Shown: positions 53,534-63,886 of the stretch, one piece after another | Position numbering within the stretch: the stretch's first letter is position 1 | Layout: each line of letters begins with the position of its first letter | Assembly (NCBI GenBank): GCA_037127315.1 | Contig: JBBBDQ010001270.1 | Span: 5,667,501 to 5,731,500, forward strand | Length of the DNA: 64,000 nt | Direction of reading: 5' to 3' | DNA from: Ascarosepion bandense | Taxonomy: Eukaryota; Mollusca; Cephalopoda; Sepiida; Sepiidae | Notes under the pieces: generated by a model | What the model was told of the DNA's origin: nothing | What the model saw: only the letters and a program-made list of their open reading frames with translations | The model's database searches: none | Translations under genes and position numbers: made by a program

Positions 53534-53830
53534 TCAGTCAGTTGAAGGGCTATACGTGATACACGCTTTGGGTGATCATGTCTCGAAAGAGACATGACTG
53601 ACTGGGCAGAAGATTATCCCGCAGTAGGTTGCAATTGCTTTCTGAGGTAGACTGGTTGCCGACCAAGGCTATAGAACCCAATCTGTCCTATTATTTAACC
53701 CATAGCTGGAAGGAAGAGACGGATTAATACCTTTCCCAAGGGTTTTTGGGCGTAGCTGAATGCGAGGAATTCAGCTGGAATTTGAACTCGGCTCCCCGAT
53801 ATCTCGTTCCGAACCGATATCCAATGCACC
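53534..53830 (-). mobile_element. SINE-B copy
   Basis: Minus strand, full set of blocks from CAGTCAGTTGAAGG to GATATCCAATGCACCAC. Confidence 0.9.
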
Positions 53831-53861
53831 ACAAATAGCATACCATAAAACTATAATTTTA

Positions 53862-53862
<1 letters not shown>

Positions 53863-53938
<76 letters not shown>
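53863..53938. repeat. (CA)n(TA)n microsatellite
   Basis: About 23 CA units followed by about 14 TA units. Confidence 0.98.
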
Positions 53939-53941
<3 letters not shown>

Positions 53942-54486
53942 AAAGAGTACTGAACTGTTATGTCATGTCAGTCCTTCTATGTGGTAGTGAATGTTGGAGA
54001 AGCTAATCAAAGTATTAAGAAACAGGAAAATTTCGTTTGAAAGAAAAGACTATTGAAGTATTACATTATATCAGTCCTTCTATATACCAGTGAATGCTGA
54101 ACAATCACTTCACAGTGGAAGAAAAGACTTGAAGCACCGTAAATGTGGTTCTACAGAAGGATGCTGAGAATACCATAGAACAACGACGAAGTTTTAAAGA
54201 AAAATGAAACAAAGAAGACACTTCTAGTTGACACGAGAAAGAGAGCGTTGAAATTTCTAAGGCACATATCGAGGAAATAGAGCGTAGAAAATGTGATACT
54301 CACAAGACAGAATGAAAGTAGAAATGACAGAGGAAAACAACACATAACCTACCTAGCAAGTTTCATTAAATTGATGTCAAAACAAAATTTAGGGACGTAA
54401 AACAACAAAATTTGCTAAGAGCTATGAAGGACAAGAATTTGTGGAGAGCCATAATCAACAAAGCACTCAAGGAACAAGACAAATAG
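53942..54486 (+). pseudogene. RTE-like LINE, second subfamily, with duplicated segment
   Basis: Broken frames read VRNRKISFE-like, LYTSECxTI-like, [15 protein letters not shown], then NDEVLKKN...RKRALKFLRHIS and ALKEQDK at the 3' end. A ~55 base piece (53943-53999, TGTCATGTCAGTCCTTC) repeats at 54065-54104. Distinct from the main RTE subfamily (CCATAGAACAACGACGAAG). Confidence 0.65.
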
Positions 54487-54535
54487 AATTAGACGAAAGA
54501 ATTTCGATTGATGACAGACTAAGGATTAGAAGGTA

Positions 54536-54916
54536 CTAGCAGTATAGCCCGGCGTTGCTCGGGTGTAATGAAAGTTTTAAAACTAATCCATGGTCCTGGA
54601 GCTCAGACTCTTTGGACATTGGCACGAAAGACTTAAAAGCAATAGTTGTTTCCAGTTAAAGCGAAATCGTAGACTGAAAGAAAAATAAATGGATGTAAGT
54701 CAAATTTTCAATTCCTGGTATCAATATCAAATAAGGTTTTTCGCCGTAAACTGAATTTGGAAGGCTAAATAAGTCCTCTGAGTAAATGGTGTCATGGCTG
54801 AGACTAAGAACTACAATTATACCTACTTAGAGCCAAACACGAAGCAAAAACTAAAATAAAAGGGCTGAAAAAATGCAGGCATACAGGCAGATAAACATAC
54901 ACACATACAAATATCT

Positions 54917-54999
<83 letters not shown>

Positions 55000-55631
55000 G
55001 AGGATGTGCGTTGTGGTACAGTGGATATCGGCTCGGAACGAGAAACCAGGGAGCCGATTTCGAATTTCAGCTGAATCCATTGTATTCACTTACGCGGAAA
55101 TATCCTTGGGAAAGGTATTAATCCGTCTCTTCCTTCCAGTTATGGGTTAAATAATAGGACAGATTGGGTTTCATAGCCTTGGTCGGCAACTAGTCTACCG
55201 CAGAAAGCAATGGCAATCTACTGCGGGATAATCTTCTGCCCAGTCAGTCATGTCTCGAAAGAGACATGATCGCCCAAGCGTGTATCACGTATGGCACTTA
55301 ACTGACTGATATATTATGAATTTTCTGCAGTATTGAAAGAACTGCAACCTTGAAACTTCTGAATATCGTTTCTTATGTCATTGTCTATGTGTGTATCAAA
55401 TTTGATTAAAATCGGACCACTCCTTCTATAACCCAATTTTTTCGATTATCGATTTTCGATATTTATCGGGGGTACCTCGACACAAAACCTATCCAAGAAC
55501 ACTCGCAGACGCTTATAGTACAACTGTGTAAATTTTCAAGAAAATCGGTTGAGCCGTTTCGGAGTCTATAGGTAACTGATACAGACACACACACAGAGAC
55601 AAAGTTCCATTTATAAATAAGTTTAGATAAG
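54536..55631 (-). mobile_element. Helitron-like element containing a SINE-B
   Basis: On the minus strand the 3' end has the CCCGAGCAACGCCGGG hairpin and CTAG (plus 54536-54539) followed by T; the 5' end has AAACTTATTTATAAATGG near 55610. The interior matches 45841-46600. A long (TA)n (54921-54990) and a SINE-B (55002-55308) split it. Confidence 0.8.
55002..55308 (+). mobile_element. SINE-B with target-site duplication
   Basis: Full copy (GGATGTGCGTTGTGGTACAG to TTAACTGACTG), flanked by the 11-base direct repeat ATATATTATGA at 54991-55001 and 55309-55319. This fixes both SINE ends and its LINE-type mobilisation. Loop orientation is GAAA in this copy. Confidence 0.95.
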
Positions 55632-56128
55632 AAAAAGACAAAAAATATCAAGAGCCATAAATGACAAGAAATTGTGAAGAGACATGATCTCAAAGTCACT
55701 GTAAGGACACGCTCTTCTGCTTCTCTGTCAACTTTGAACTCCAAAAATGTCAACACATTATCAATCGTCATCTTTTGTTTCTTTGAACCCTGTTTTTATT
55801 GCACTCTCTTCTCAATAATGTTTATTTAAATTTTTCTCAGATTATTTCACTCTTTTTAACTTCTTACATCTTAGTAGCTTAATTGCCTTACTTCTAGTGA
55901 AATGATTAAAAAATATATCTGATCAGTTCGATAAGGTCAAAATGACAACTGATCTCAAAAATTACCTACTGTCTATTCTTAATTAGGGCAAGGAATGGAT
56001 TGTCAATTTCCACATCCCCAAAACGAAATTTCTCTCTATTAATTACCTGAAAGATCTCTTCCTGCCTTCCATCAGAATGTGAATTATTATGAAAATTAAG
56101 TTTGCCTATTATTTAATAGTCTGTTTCC

Positions 56129-56176
<48 letters not shown>

Positions 56177-56571
56177 CCGAGGCTGACTTAAATATTGTAA
56201 TGGCTTTGTGTATGATTTCATGTAAAATCTGAAGTTTGAACATTAGGTCAAAGTTCGAGTAATGCAGCCTCTCATCTTGTGTGCATGTGTACTTGATTGA
56301 TGATGCCTTTAGGCAGAAATTACCAACTAATATTTTTGTCCAGTGTTCACTGTGCTGTTTCCAATTAACTTTTTTCTTTCAGTAATTACTAAATAACTAA
56401 TTGCTGCTGATTTAGTTTTAGTTTTATCAGAAAGTATTGTAGGGAAAACATTTTAGAAACACCATTTTCACTTACAAAATAAAAAAAAATGTCGTGAATC
56501 AAAATCAGAAAGAAAATTTGTGAAAACATTGAAATGCAATTCTCTGCCTAACATTTTTATAATCTCCGAAA
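55632..56571. other. No recognised feature
   Basis: AT-rich; a (TA)n tract at 56133-56175. No gene supported. Confidence 0.45.
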
Positions 56572-57200
56572 TTAAGCAGCTTGAAGACGGAAAATGCGTC
56601 ACAGAGATAGGCATGGCGAAAGACGCGTTCCAGAAGTTGAGTAGAGTATTAAGAGACAGGAAAATTTCGCTAGAAACAAAGAAAAGAATACTTGATTGCT
56701 ATGTGACGTTAGTTCTTCAATATGGCAGTGAATGCTGGACAGTACCATCAAAGATGAAGTAAAAATTTAAAATGTGGTTCTACAGAAGGATACTGAGAAT
56801 ACCATGGAACAACAACGAAGTTTTAAAGAAAATAAAACAAAGAAAACACTTCTAGTTGGCACGAGGAAGAGAGCGTTGAATGTGAGCAATGATGAGATTT
56901 TGGAAAGGATGGAAACAAAAAAAATTAATACTGAAGACTAGGAAAAGAGAGCTAAAGTTCCTTCGACATGCAATGAGGAAGGAGGGCTTGGAGAACCTGA
57001 TACTAACAGGCCAGATAGAGGGAAAAAGAAACAGGTGAAAGCAGCGGATAACATATTTGAAGGGCCTAATCAGGGGGATGACAGAACGAGGGTTATGTGG
57101 TGTAACAGGAGAAAGCGTGCTAAGAGCGACCAGGTATAGAGAGACATGAAAAGCCATTATCGCCTACGTCCTGAAAGGTCAGGGCACATAGAAGAAGACA
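56572..57200 (+). pseudogene. RTE-like LINE, chimera of two subfamilies
   Basis: Begins in the main subfamily ([35 protein letters not shown]). At about 56790 it switches to the second subfamily (CCATGGAACAACAACGAAG ... GAGAGCGTTGAA, as at 54165-54250), then at about 56881 returns to the main subfamily (GTGAGCAATGATGAG) and runs to AGGGCACATAGAAGAAG. The coding position around SNDEV is thus represented twice. Not functional. Confidence 0.75.
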
Positions 57201-57242
57201 ATCCTGGCCAGTACCTAAATTGGGATTACCAAATTCTGTAAT

Positions 57243-57333
57243 CTTGGCTGTGCGGGTGAAATGAGAAATCGGATGGCAGAGTTTGAATTCCAGTCGGGTA
57301 CGTTACATTCACTTGCACTTAAGTAACATTGTA
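57243..57333 (+). mobile_element. SINE-B head scrap
   Basis: GAGAAATCGGATGGCAGAGTT, TGAATTCCAGTCGGG and CATTCACTTGCAC; the body is missing. Confidence 0.6.
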
Positions 57334-57526
57334 AACGCTATGAGTACACCTCTCCTACCCGTCAGTGAAATATTAGATCTTGTATTGGAAAATTATTGTT
57401 ATTATTTTCCAAACATTATTAATGCGTTTTTCAGTCGCAAAAAAAAATGTTCTTACCATCCAAAAATATGTTTGGACTTTAAATAATGGCTGGTAAGCCG
57501 TAAAAACAAACACATCTTTCTTTCTT

Positions 57527-57619
57527 CACATTTTATTGTATCAATTTTTTATAGCCTATATGTTTATTTTTTTCTTTCTTTTTCTTGCTTCTTTCTTTCT
57601 TCTTCCTATCCATGGAATT

Positions 57620-57655
<36 letters not shown>

Positions 57656-57846
57656 TGAAAACTTACACTTTCTTTTTTCTCGGTTCTTTTCTTCTATCTT
57701 TGCAATTTCTTTCTTTTTTCTTTCTTTCTTTTTATTCTTTCTTTCTTTCGTTCACATTTTATTGTATCATTTTTTTATAGCCTATATGTTTATTTTTTTC
57801 TTTCTTTTTTCTTACTTCTTTCTTTCTTCTTCCTATCCATGGAATT

Positions 57847-57878
<32 letters not shown>

Positions 57879-58560
57879 TTTTCTCGGTTCTTTTCTTCTA
57901 TCTTTGCAATTTCTTTCTTTCTTTCTTTCTTTTTTCGTTTTTCTTGCTTCCTTCTTCTTATTCATACTCTTTCTTTTTTATTTATTCAATTGTTTCGTTT
58001 TTCGTTCTACTTTCTTTATATCTTTACAATTTCTTGCTTTTATTTTTCTTGCTTCTTTTTTCTCATACTTACAATTTCTTTTTCTGTCGTTTTTGTCCTT
58101 TTCTTCCTTCCCTTCTGTTTTTCTTCCTTATTTCTTCCTAATCTTATAATGTTTTTCTTTCATTCTTTTTCTTTTTCTTGCTTCTTTTTTTCTTATTATA
58201 ATCATTTATTTATTTATTTAATTAAAATTCTTTTTTTTTCTCTCATTCTACCTATTTTTAAAATTTCTTTCTTTTTCCTTCCTTCTTCCTTCCTATCCTT
58301 ACCATTTATTTATTTATTTATTTTACTTCTTCCTGCTTCTTCATTCCCATTATAATAGTTCCTTTCTTTCTTTTTTTCTTTCTTTTCTGTCTTTTTCTTC
58401 TTCCTGTACTTATAATTTCTTTCTTCATCTTTTCTGTTCTCTTGCTTCTTTCTTGCTATAGTTACAATTTCTTTTGTTCTTTCTTTTTTTAAATACAATT
58501 TGTTTCTTTTTTCTTCCCTCTTTTTTCTATTCTTATGTTTTTTCTTCTTTGTTTCTTCCT
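57527..58560 (+). repeat. Polypyrimidine (CTTT-rich) tract with ~225 bp duplication
   Basis: About 1 kb of TTTC/TTCT-rich sequence. CACATTTTATTGTATCA at 57527 and 57751, and CCTATCCATGGAATTTC at ~57605 and ~57831, show a direct duplication. The long Phe/Ser/Leu open frame through it (57585-58355) is a composition effect. Confidence 0.9.
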
Positions 58561-58638
58561 ATCCTTACAGACGCTTATAGTACAAATGTGTACATTTTCA
58601 AAAAAATCGGTTCAGCCGTTTCGGAGTCTATAGGTAAC

Positions 58639-58707
<69 letters not shown>

Positions 58708-58800
58708 GTTCCATTTATAAATAAGTTTAGATTAGATAGTAACCGTTTCTTAGAGTTTCCTCATGATCTTTGACTGTACGATGAATAAACCCATATATGT

Positions 58801-58845
<45 letters not shown>
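58505..58845 (+). repeat. Segmental repeat copy 1 (Helitron end plus flank)
   Basis: Includes a Helitron 5'-end fragment on the minus strand (58568-58735: GACGCTTATAGTACAAATG, CGGTTCAGCCGTTTCGG, (AC)n, ATTTATAAATAAGTTTAG) and its flanks: TTTTTTCTTCTTTGTTTC before, and AACCGTTTCTTAGAGTTTCC and GATGAATAAACCCATATATG after. The same order recurs at 59625-59945. Confidence 0.85.
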
Positions 58846-58852
<7 letters not shown>

Positions 58853-58894
58853 GTATATATATATAGATATATGTATATATGTGTGTGTATATGT

Positions 58895-59358
58895 ACACTA
58901 CCAGCCATAATTATTAGGCCACCCCAGTGTTTTAAAAAATTATTTATTTTATACTATTCTTTAGTATTTATTGCCAAGTGAATAATTGTAAATGAAAACA
59001 GAATGGTTCTTTTGTTAATGCTGCACAATCACATGTACATCAATGAATTTATAAATATTTAATAATTACCTATATTGCAGTTTCATCAATGAAAGAATAA
59101 AGAAAATTTAGAGTGATTCGGACGAATTCAAATGAATTATAATGCAGTTTCATCAATGAAAAATGAAGAAAATTTAGGGTGATACGGACGAGTTCATCTT
59201 TGCTTCGTTGCCTTGTAAAATTTTGCAAAGTAACAATAACAAAAGAATCATTCTATTTTCATTTAGAATTGTCCACTTGGTAATAAATACTAAAAATAGT
59301 ATGAAATACATCATTTCTTAAAAAAAACTAGGGTGGCCTAATAATTATGGCCGGTAGT
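58895..59358 (+). mobile_element. MITE family A, uninterrupted copy
   Basis: Ends CACTACCAGCCATAATTATT and AATAATTATGGCCGGTAGT, about 464 bp, with a local ~60 bp internal duplication (TTTCATCAATGAAAGAATAA and TTTCATCAATGAAAAATGAA). Serves as the reference for copies 543 and 60226. Confidence 0.85.
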
Positions 59359-59378
59359 ATATATATATATATATATAC

Positions 59379-59540
59379 CAAATCTACATGGTGCGATGGG
59401 TAAATTGTCGCTATTTGCCTTGTAAAATTTTGCAAAGGAATAATAACAAAAGAGCCATTCTATTTTCATTTAGAATTATCCACTTTAAAATAGTATGAAA
59501 TACATAATTTCTTTTTAATAATTATGGCCCATAGTATAGC
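59379..59540 (-). mobile_element. MITE family A, short-subfamily half
   Basis: Reverse complement of the copy at 341-512, including CTAAATTGTCGCTA near its inner end; it ends at AATTATGGCCCATAGTATA. Confidence 0.65.
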
Positions 59541-59624
59541 TAATTCAACAATAAATGGGTAGAACCAAGATGCCAAACTGGTAGCGTGTTTAAATTCATA
59601 CTGTTGCAGTAAGATATATATTTC

Positions 59625-59945
59625 TTTCCTCTTTTTTCTATCCTTATGTTTTTTCTTCTTTCTTTCTTCCTATCATTACAGACGCTTATAGTACAAATGT
59701 GTACATTTTCAAAAAAATCGGTTCAGCCGTTTCGGAGTCTATACCTATAGACTCCGAAACGGCTGAACGGATACACACACTCACAGACACAGACACACAC
59801 ACACAAAGTTCCATTTATAAATAAGTTTAGATTAGATAGATAACCGTTTCTTAGAGTTTCCTCATGATCTTTGACTGTACGATGAATAAACCCATATATG
59901 TACGCACACACACACACACACACACACACACGCGCGCGCACGCGC
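59625..59945 (+). repeat. Segmental repeat copy 2
   Basis: Partner of 58505-58845. Contains an extra local inversion: GTTTCGGAGTCTATA is followed immediately by its complement TATAGACTCCGAAAC (59731-59761), not present in copy 1. Confidence 0.85.
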
Positions 59946-59964
59946 GCATATATATATATATTTT

Positions 59965-60130
59965 TTTTAAATCGTATCACCCCGAGCAAGGCGGTAAAGC
60001 CACTGATGTGCAGGGGGCTACGTAATAGTGAAAAGATTGGAAAAGAGAAAGACGGAAACCACAGGGAAACAGGGAACAAGAAATGAGCCTCTTAACCTGT
60101 TCAATAGACGTGGGTGGAGTATGAACCGGG
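59965..60130 (-). mobile_element. LINE-E 3' end
   Basis: Reverse complement of the 20477-20690 copy: T run, AATCGTATCACCCCGAGC, CACTGATGTGCAGGGGGCTA and CTGTTCAATAGACGTGGGTG. Confidence 0.6.
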
Positions 60131-60167
60131 CTATAGATAGATCTATCTACTCCAATTAAATAGATAC

Positions 60168-60225
<58 letters not shown>

Positions 60226-60622
60226 ACTACCAGCCATAATTTTTACGCCACCCCAGTGTTTTAAAATTGATGTATTTCATACTATTTTTTAGTATTTATT
60301 GCCAAGTGAATAATTGTAAATGAAAATAGAATGGTTCTTTTGTTAATAAAGCACAATAAGATGTGGATCAAATGAATTTATAAATATTTAATAATTACTT
60401 ATATTGCAGTTTCATCAATGAAAGAATGAAAAACATTTAGGGTGATTCGGACGGGTTAATCTTTGCTTCCTTGCCTTGTAAAATTTTGCAAAGTAGTAAT
60501 AACAAAAGAACCATTCTTTTTTCATTTAGAATTATTCACATGCCAATAAATACTAAAAATATTATGAAATACATTATTTCTTTTAAAAAACTGGGGTGAC
60601 CTAATAATTATGGCCGGTTGTG
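60226..60622 (+). mobile_element. MITE family A copy
   Basis: Ends CACTACCAGCCATAATTTTT and AATAATTATGGCCGGTTGT; about 397 bp, lacking the internal duplication of 58895. Confidence 0.85.
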
Positions 60623-60821
60623 TATGTATGTAAGTATGAAGATTTTACTGTAACTATACAGTAAGCCAATTTTATTTTAAATTTAAATAATAAAAAAAAA
60701 CATATTTAATTATATTATGCTTTACGATTTATGTTGTAAAGAGTATTTTAAAAAAAATGTAAATACCGGAGAATTCGGGATTCTAAACCTGTTAGTTCTC
60801 TTCAATTGGATATATATATAT

Positions 60822-60865
60822 CCGTAGACAGATCTGTTTCGTTGTATCACAACTCATCAGTACGG
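60822..60865 (-). ncRNA. Hammerhead ribozyme, intact, with compensatory change
   Basis: Minus strand: helix I CCGTA/TACGG (fully paired), CTGATGA, helix II GTTG/CAAC (copy 1 has GCTG/CAGC: one C-G pair replaced by T-A), loop TGATA, GAAA, helix III ACA/TGT with loop GATC, cleavage triplet GTC. Confidence 0.88.
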
Positions 60866-60945
60866 TTAGACATCCGATTGCTTTTACCCAGGATTGAAAC
60901 CCAACCAAATTGGTGTCAGTTGGAGATTCTACCTCTGAGCTTCGG
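60822..60945 (-). mobile_element. tRNA-hammerhead SINE, copy 2
   Basis: Minus strand: A box region AAGCTCAGAGGTAGAATC, B box GGTTTCAATCC, linker AAAAGCAATCGGATG, a complete hammerhead and a (TA)n end. The first bases of the head are replaced. Confidence 0.8.
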
Positions 60946-61120
60946 TAGAAGGAGGCCGACTTTTAGCGTGTGATATAACATGTATACACACGCCAAAAAA
61001 TTGAGTGTGTTCTATTTCATTACTGAATGAACGATGCGTAGATGCTAGAGTAGGTACTGTTTTTTCAAAGTCTACCATTCTTCCAGAGTGCTCAGTCAGG
61101 GTGTGAGAACGTAAATAGTC

Positions 61121-61246
61121 ATCCGCAGACATATCTGTTTCGCTGTATCATCAGTACGGGTAGACATCCGATTGCTTTTTACCCAGGATTGAAACCCGAC
61201 CGAATTGGCATCCGTTAGCGATTCTACCTCTGAGCTATGGGCGCTC
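61121..61246 (-). mobile_element. tRNA-hammerhead SINE, copy 3, ribozyme broken
   Basis: Minus strand: best-preserved head (GAGCGCCCATAGCTCAGAGG, B box GGTTTCAATCC), then a hammerhead in which a 7-base deletion removes one side and the loop of helix II (CTGATGA directly followed by TACAGCGAAAC). Helix I CCGTA/TGCGG and helix III (loop GATA) remain. Flanked by (TG)n. Confidence 0.8.
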
Positions 61247-61253
61247 ATATGTA

Positions 61254-61254
<1 letters not shown>

Positions 61255-61297
<43 letters not shown>
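61255..61297. repeat. (TG)n microsatellite
   Basis: About 20 TG units. Confidence 0.98.
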
Positions 61298-61299
<2 letters not shown>

Positions 61300-61534
61300 A
61301 TAAATCAATAAATGGTTATACACGTTGTATGTATTGATATAAATATATGTTCGTTATATACATGAGTATAAATAACTGCTTGTTGTATTCATCGATAAAG
61401 TGATAAATATGTCCCTTTCTTCTTAAAATGAAGAATACATATATGCTTATTCATTCATATAAGTTTTTACTCTCTAATTAAAGCTGTATAAGCCCGCTTC
61501 CATTATATAACTATAAACAGGAGAGTCAGGAAAG

Positions 61535-61898
61535 ATGATCATCGCAAAACTTATACAAGTGCTGACTGTGTGAATGACCACCTACCCGTTAAATGTAAAC
61601 TAAGGATGAAACTTCGGAGACTGACAAAGCCTAGCCCAGCACTCAGACTGTAATACAGCAGACTTGTGGATGACCTTAAGCTACAGAGAAAATACACGGA
61701 CGGTGTGAAAAAAATTCGAGTGACAAATTTGAAACGGAAACTCAAGATGAAACACACAAAAAGAAACGTTTGTGATATCAACATACGACATCGTCTCAAA
61801 GGAAAAAAAGACGTAGAAGGCAATATGAGTGAATCACACATGAGATTCTCATGAAAGGATCGCTTATGTCCTGAAGAAGGAACACTAAAAGAAGATAC
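61535..61898 (+). pseudogene. LINE endonuclease C-terminus fused to a LINE 3' end
   Basis: 61540-61620 reads SADCVNDHLPVKCKLRMKLR, resembling the conserved SDHxPV end of an AP-type LINE endonuclease; a few blocks of linker follow, then GGATCGCTTATGTCCTGAAG ... AAAAGAAGA, resembling the RTE 3' end. The RT would be deleted between them. Moderate support. Confidence 0.4.
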
Positions 61899-62022
61899 GT
61901 CTGCCTGTTCATAACTTAGCAGCAATATTTTGTAAAAATAAAAAAAAATAACATGTTTTCGTTCGCAGAAAAGCTAGGATGAAATAACTTTTATTTTTTG
62001 TGGTTTAAATTTTACTTACTCA

Positions 62023-62023
62023 C

Positions 62024-62106
<83 letters not shown>
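62023..62106. repeat. (CA)n(TA)n microsatellite
   Basis: About 27 CA units, then about 15 TA units, touching the next palindrome. Confidence 0.97.
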
Positions 62107-62112
<6 letters not shown>

Positions 62113-62185
62113 CACGTTGTCTTAAACGATAAAGACAACTTAGTCTTGCAGAGTTTCTTTGTATTTTCTCATATTTTCCATATTT

Positions 62186-62475
62186 TTTTTAAAAATCATT
62201 TCACCCCAAGCAAGGCATTCCACTGCTACTATTGCGCTTGGGGTTACATGGGGGAAGGTAAATAGAAAGAGTGGTTAGATATAGGAAATCTCAGAAGGGG
62301 GGGGGGTGATAGGTAGTTGGAAGGATGGGAAGAGTGTTTGAAAGAATGGAAGCGAGTTATTGTGTTAGGAGGTGTCTACTGACCTTACATTTAAACTCCT
62401 GGAGATTGTAGCCGTCGGGGAAGCAGTCATGTGGAAGGGAGTTCCACAGTCGGGAAGTACGGGGAAAGAAACTAT
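62186..62475 (-). mobile_element. LINE-D 3' end inside the inverted-repeat element
   Basis: Minus strand: the SFFPRTSRLWNSLPHDCFP block, YNLQEFKC, the 3' UTR and an A-run (T run on plus at 62186). 5'-truncated. Confidence 0.85.
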
Positions 62476-62487
62476 ATTCTCCATATG

Positions 62488-62531
62488 TTAACCGAGTACT
62501 TTCGAACATCATCGTTCATCATCAGGGTCAA
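62488..62531 (-). ncRNA. Hammerhead ribozyme with minimal helix III
   Basis: Minus strand: helix I TTGACC/GGTTAA, CTGATGA (62519-62525), helix II GAAC/GTTC with loop GATGAT (one unpaired T before it), GAAA (62500-62503), helix III AG/CT with a two-base loop TA, cleavage triplet CTC. A two-pair helix III recalls the newt satellite and Penelope-type hammerheads. Confidence 0.65.
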
Positions 62532-62751
62532 ATTTTTGCGGTTTTACAACTTTTAACTGTCAACAATTGCCTTGCAGCGGAAACTTGTTACTACATTTTG
62601 AAGAACTAAATAAACGTTAAGATAATTTTTAAACATTCAAGGGAAGTAATAAAGTGATCACGTGTCATCATGAAAATATGCTGCAAGACTAAGTTGTCTC
62701 TATCGTTTAATACAACGTGTTTAAAAGAAAGGATGCTGCCAAAATACACGT

Positions 62752-62755
<4 letters not shown>

Positions 62756-62809
<54 letters not shown>
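62756..62809. repeat. (TA)n microsatellite
   Basis: About 26 TA units between two inverted-repeat elements. Confidence 0.98.
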
Positions 62810-62811
<2 letters not shown>

Positions 62812-62814
<3 letters not shown>

Positions 62815-62965
62815 AAAAAATAGGCAGACACGTTATTTCATGGCAAATCGGAATGATTCGTGTAAAATCTTCTGTACAATAAAGACGGAAGCTGATGATG
62901 GTTCGCCTGAAATAGACCTAAACTACCGATTTACCATGAAATAACGTGTCTGCCTAAATCTTTTC
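62812..62965. repeat. Inverted-repeat element with degenerate hammerhead core
   Basis: Ends: TAGGCAGACACGTTATTTCA (62821) and its complement TGAAATAACGTGTCTGCCTA (ending ~62957). The centre holds CTGATGA, GG-TTCG-CC and GAAA (62890-62912), with helix I CGGAAG/CTACCG, but the required U before the cleavage base is A. Confidence 0.75.
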
Positions 62966-63102
62966 TTATATTTGCTCTATATGTATTTATATACATATAT
63001 ATTTAGAGCTCTCTTAGAGAGTTATCCTACCACTGTATGTACAGGATACTCCTTTCGATTCTTCTATATCTACACCGCATGCTTATATAAATAAATAAAT
63101 AA

Positions 63103-63105
<3 letters not shown>

Positions 63106-63180
<75 letters not shown>
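63106..63180. repeat. (TA)n(TG)n microsatellite
   Basis: About 21 TA units, then about 15 TG units. Confidence 0.98.
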
Positions 63181-63181
<1 letters not shown>

Positions 63182-63886
63182 TGTTTTTATTATTTCGGTA
63201 ACATTTTCTCTCGTTTGGCTAATTTAATTATATTTAACAACTGGCATTTTTTCTCTTTTAGAGCTGTCATTAATTTTATTATTAGTAATTGTGAGCTTTC
63301 TACGTTGTTCCCGTAAAAAAGAAATGTTCTAATGGTTGACGATTCGTTTTATAGCAAATGTGTAGCTATTAAAGAAAATTACGTGAATTCGTTTATGAAC
63401 GAAGAACCGACGCCAGGTCGCAATTCGCCATAAACTGACCATGTCGATGAAATTTGGTATTTTATATGCGGGTTTTGAGGAATGAAATGTTAAAGCCAAG
63501 TGATAGCGACATTTAAAGAAAGAATTAAAGGTTATCATCTTGACATCTTTGCTTTTTATAGTCGAGACGACGAAGGTGCATCATTTGTCGAATTTCTGCC
63601 GTGAACATACGTCGGGAGGTTATAGACTGTTCCGTAGGATATTTCTATTTATTTGTGCGGGCTTGCGTATGCTTGTGTGTAAAGCGGGTTGCTGTAATTT
63701 CTTAAGCACAGTCAGTTCAAACATTCATTTAAATCCCCTTTTTGCCAGGGCTAGTATTTTTCAGCATTCACCTCGTGTATTTGAAAGCACGCCATTTCGA
63801 ATATGTGAATAAAAGTTGGGTTTTGCGGATGAACTTTGAGATTTGTTAGTGTATTTAATGTCGAAATATTTTTCTTCTTGAAACAG
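63181..63886. other. Repeat-poor sequence, possible host gene flank or intron
   Basis: No match to any repeat family in the window; composition more balanced from 63540. An open frame at 63540-63812 has no known motif. Ends in a pyrimidine-rich TTTTTCTTCTTGAAACAG that could be a 3' splice site. Confidence 0.35.

Larger units (their letters stand above)
62107..62725. repeat. Terminal-inverted-repeat element with hammerhead, split by LINE-D
   Basis: 44-base inverted ends: 62107 (TTAAACACGTTGTCTTAAAC ...) and the complement ending at 62725, with two visible mismatches. The left flank is (TA)n. Removing the LINE-D insertion (62186-62475) leaves ~330 bp with a hammerhead in the middle. Confidence 0.85.

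Noticed and set aside
57585..58355. 256-codon Phe/Ser/Leu frame that looks like a membrane protein
   Set aside because: Low-complexity CTTT tract; other frames on the same strand are also open and the strand complement is Lys/Glu-rich.
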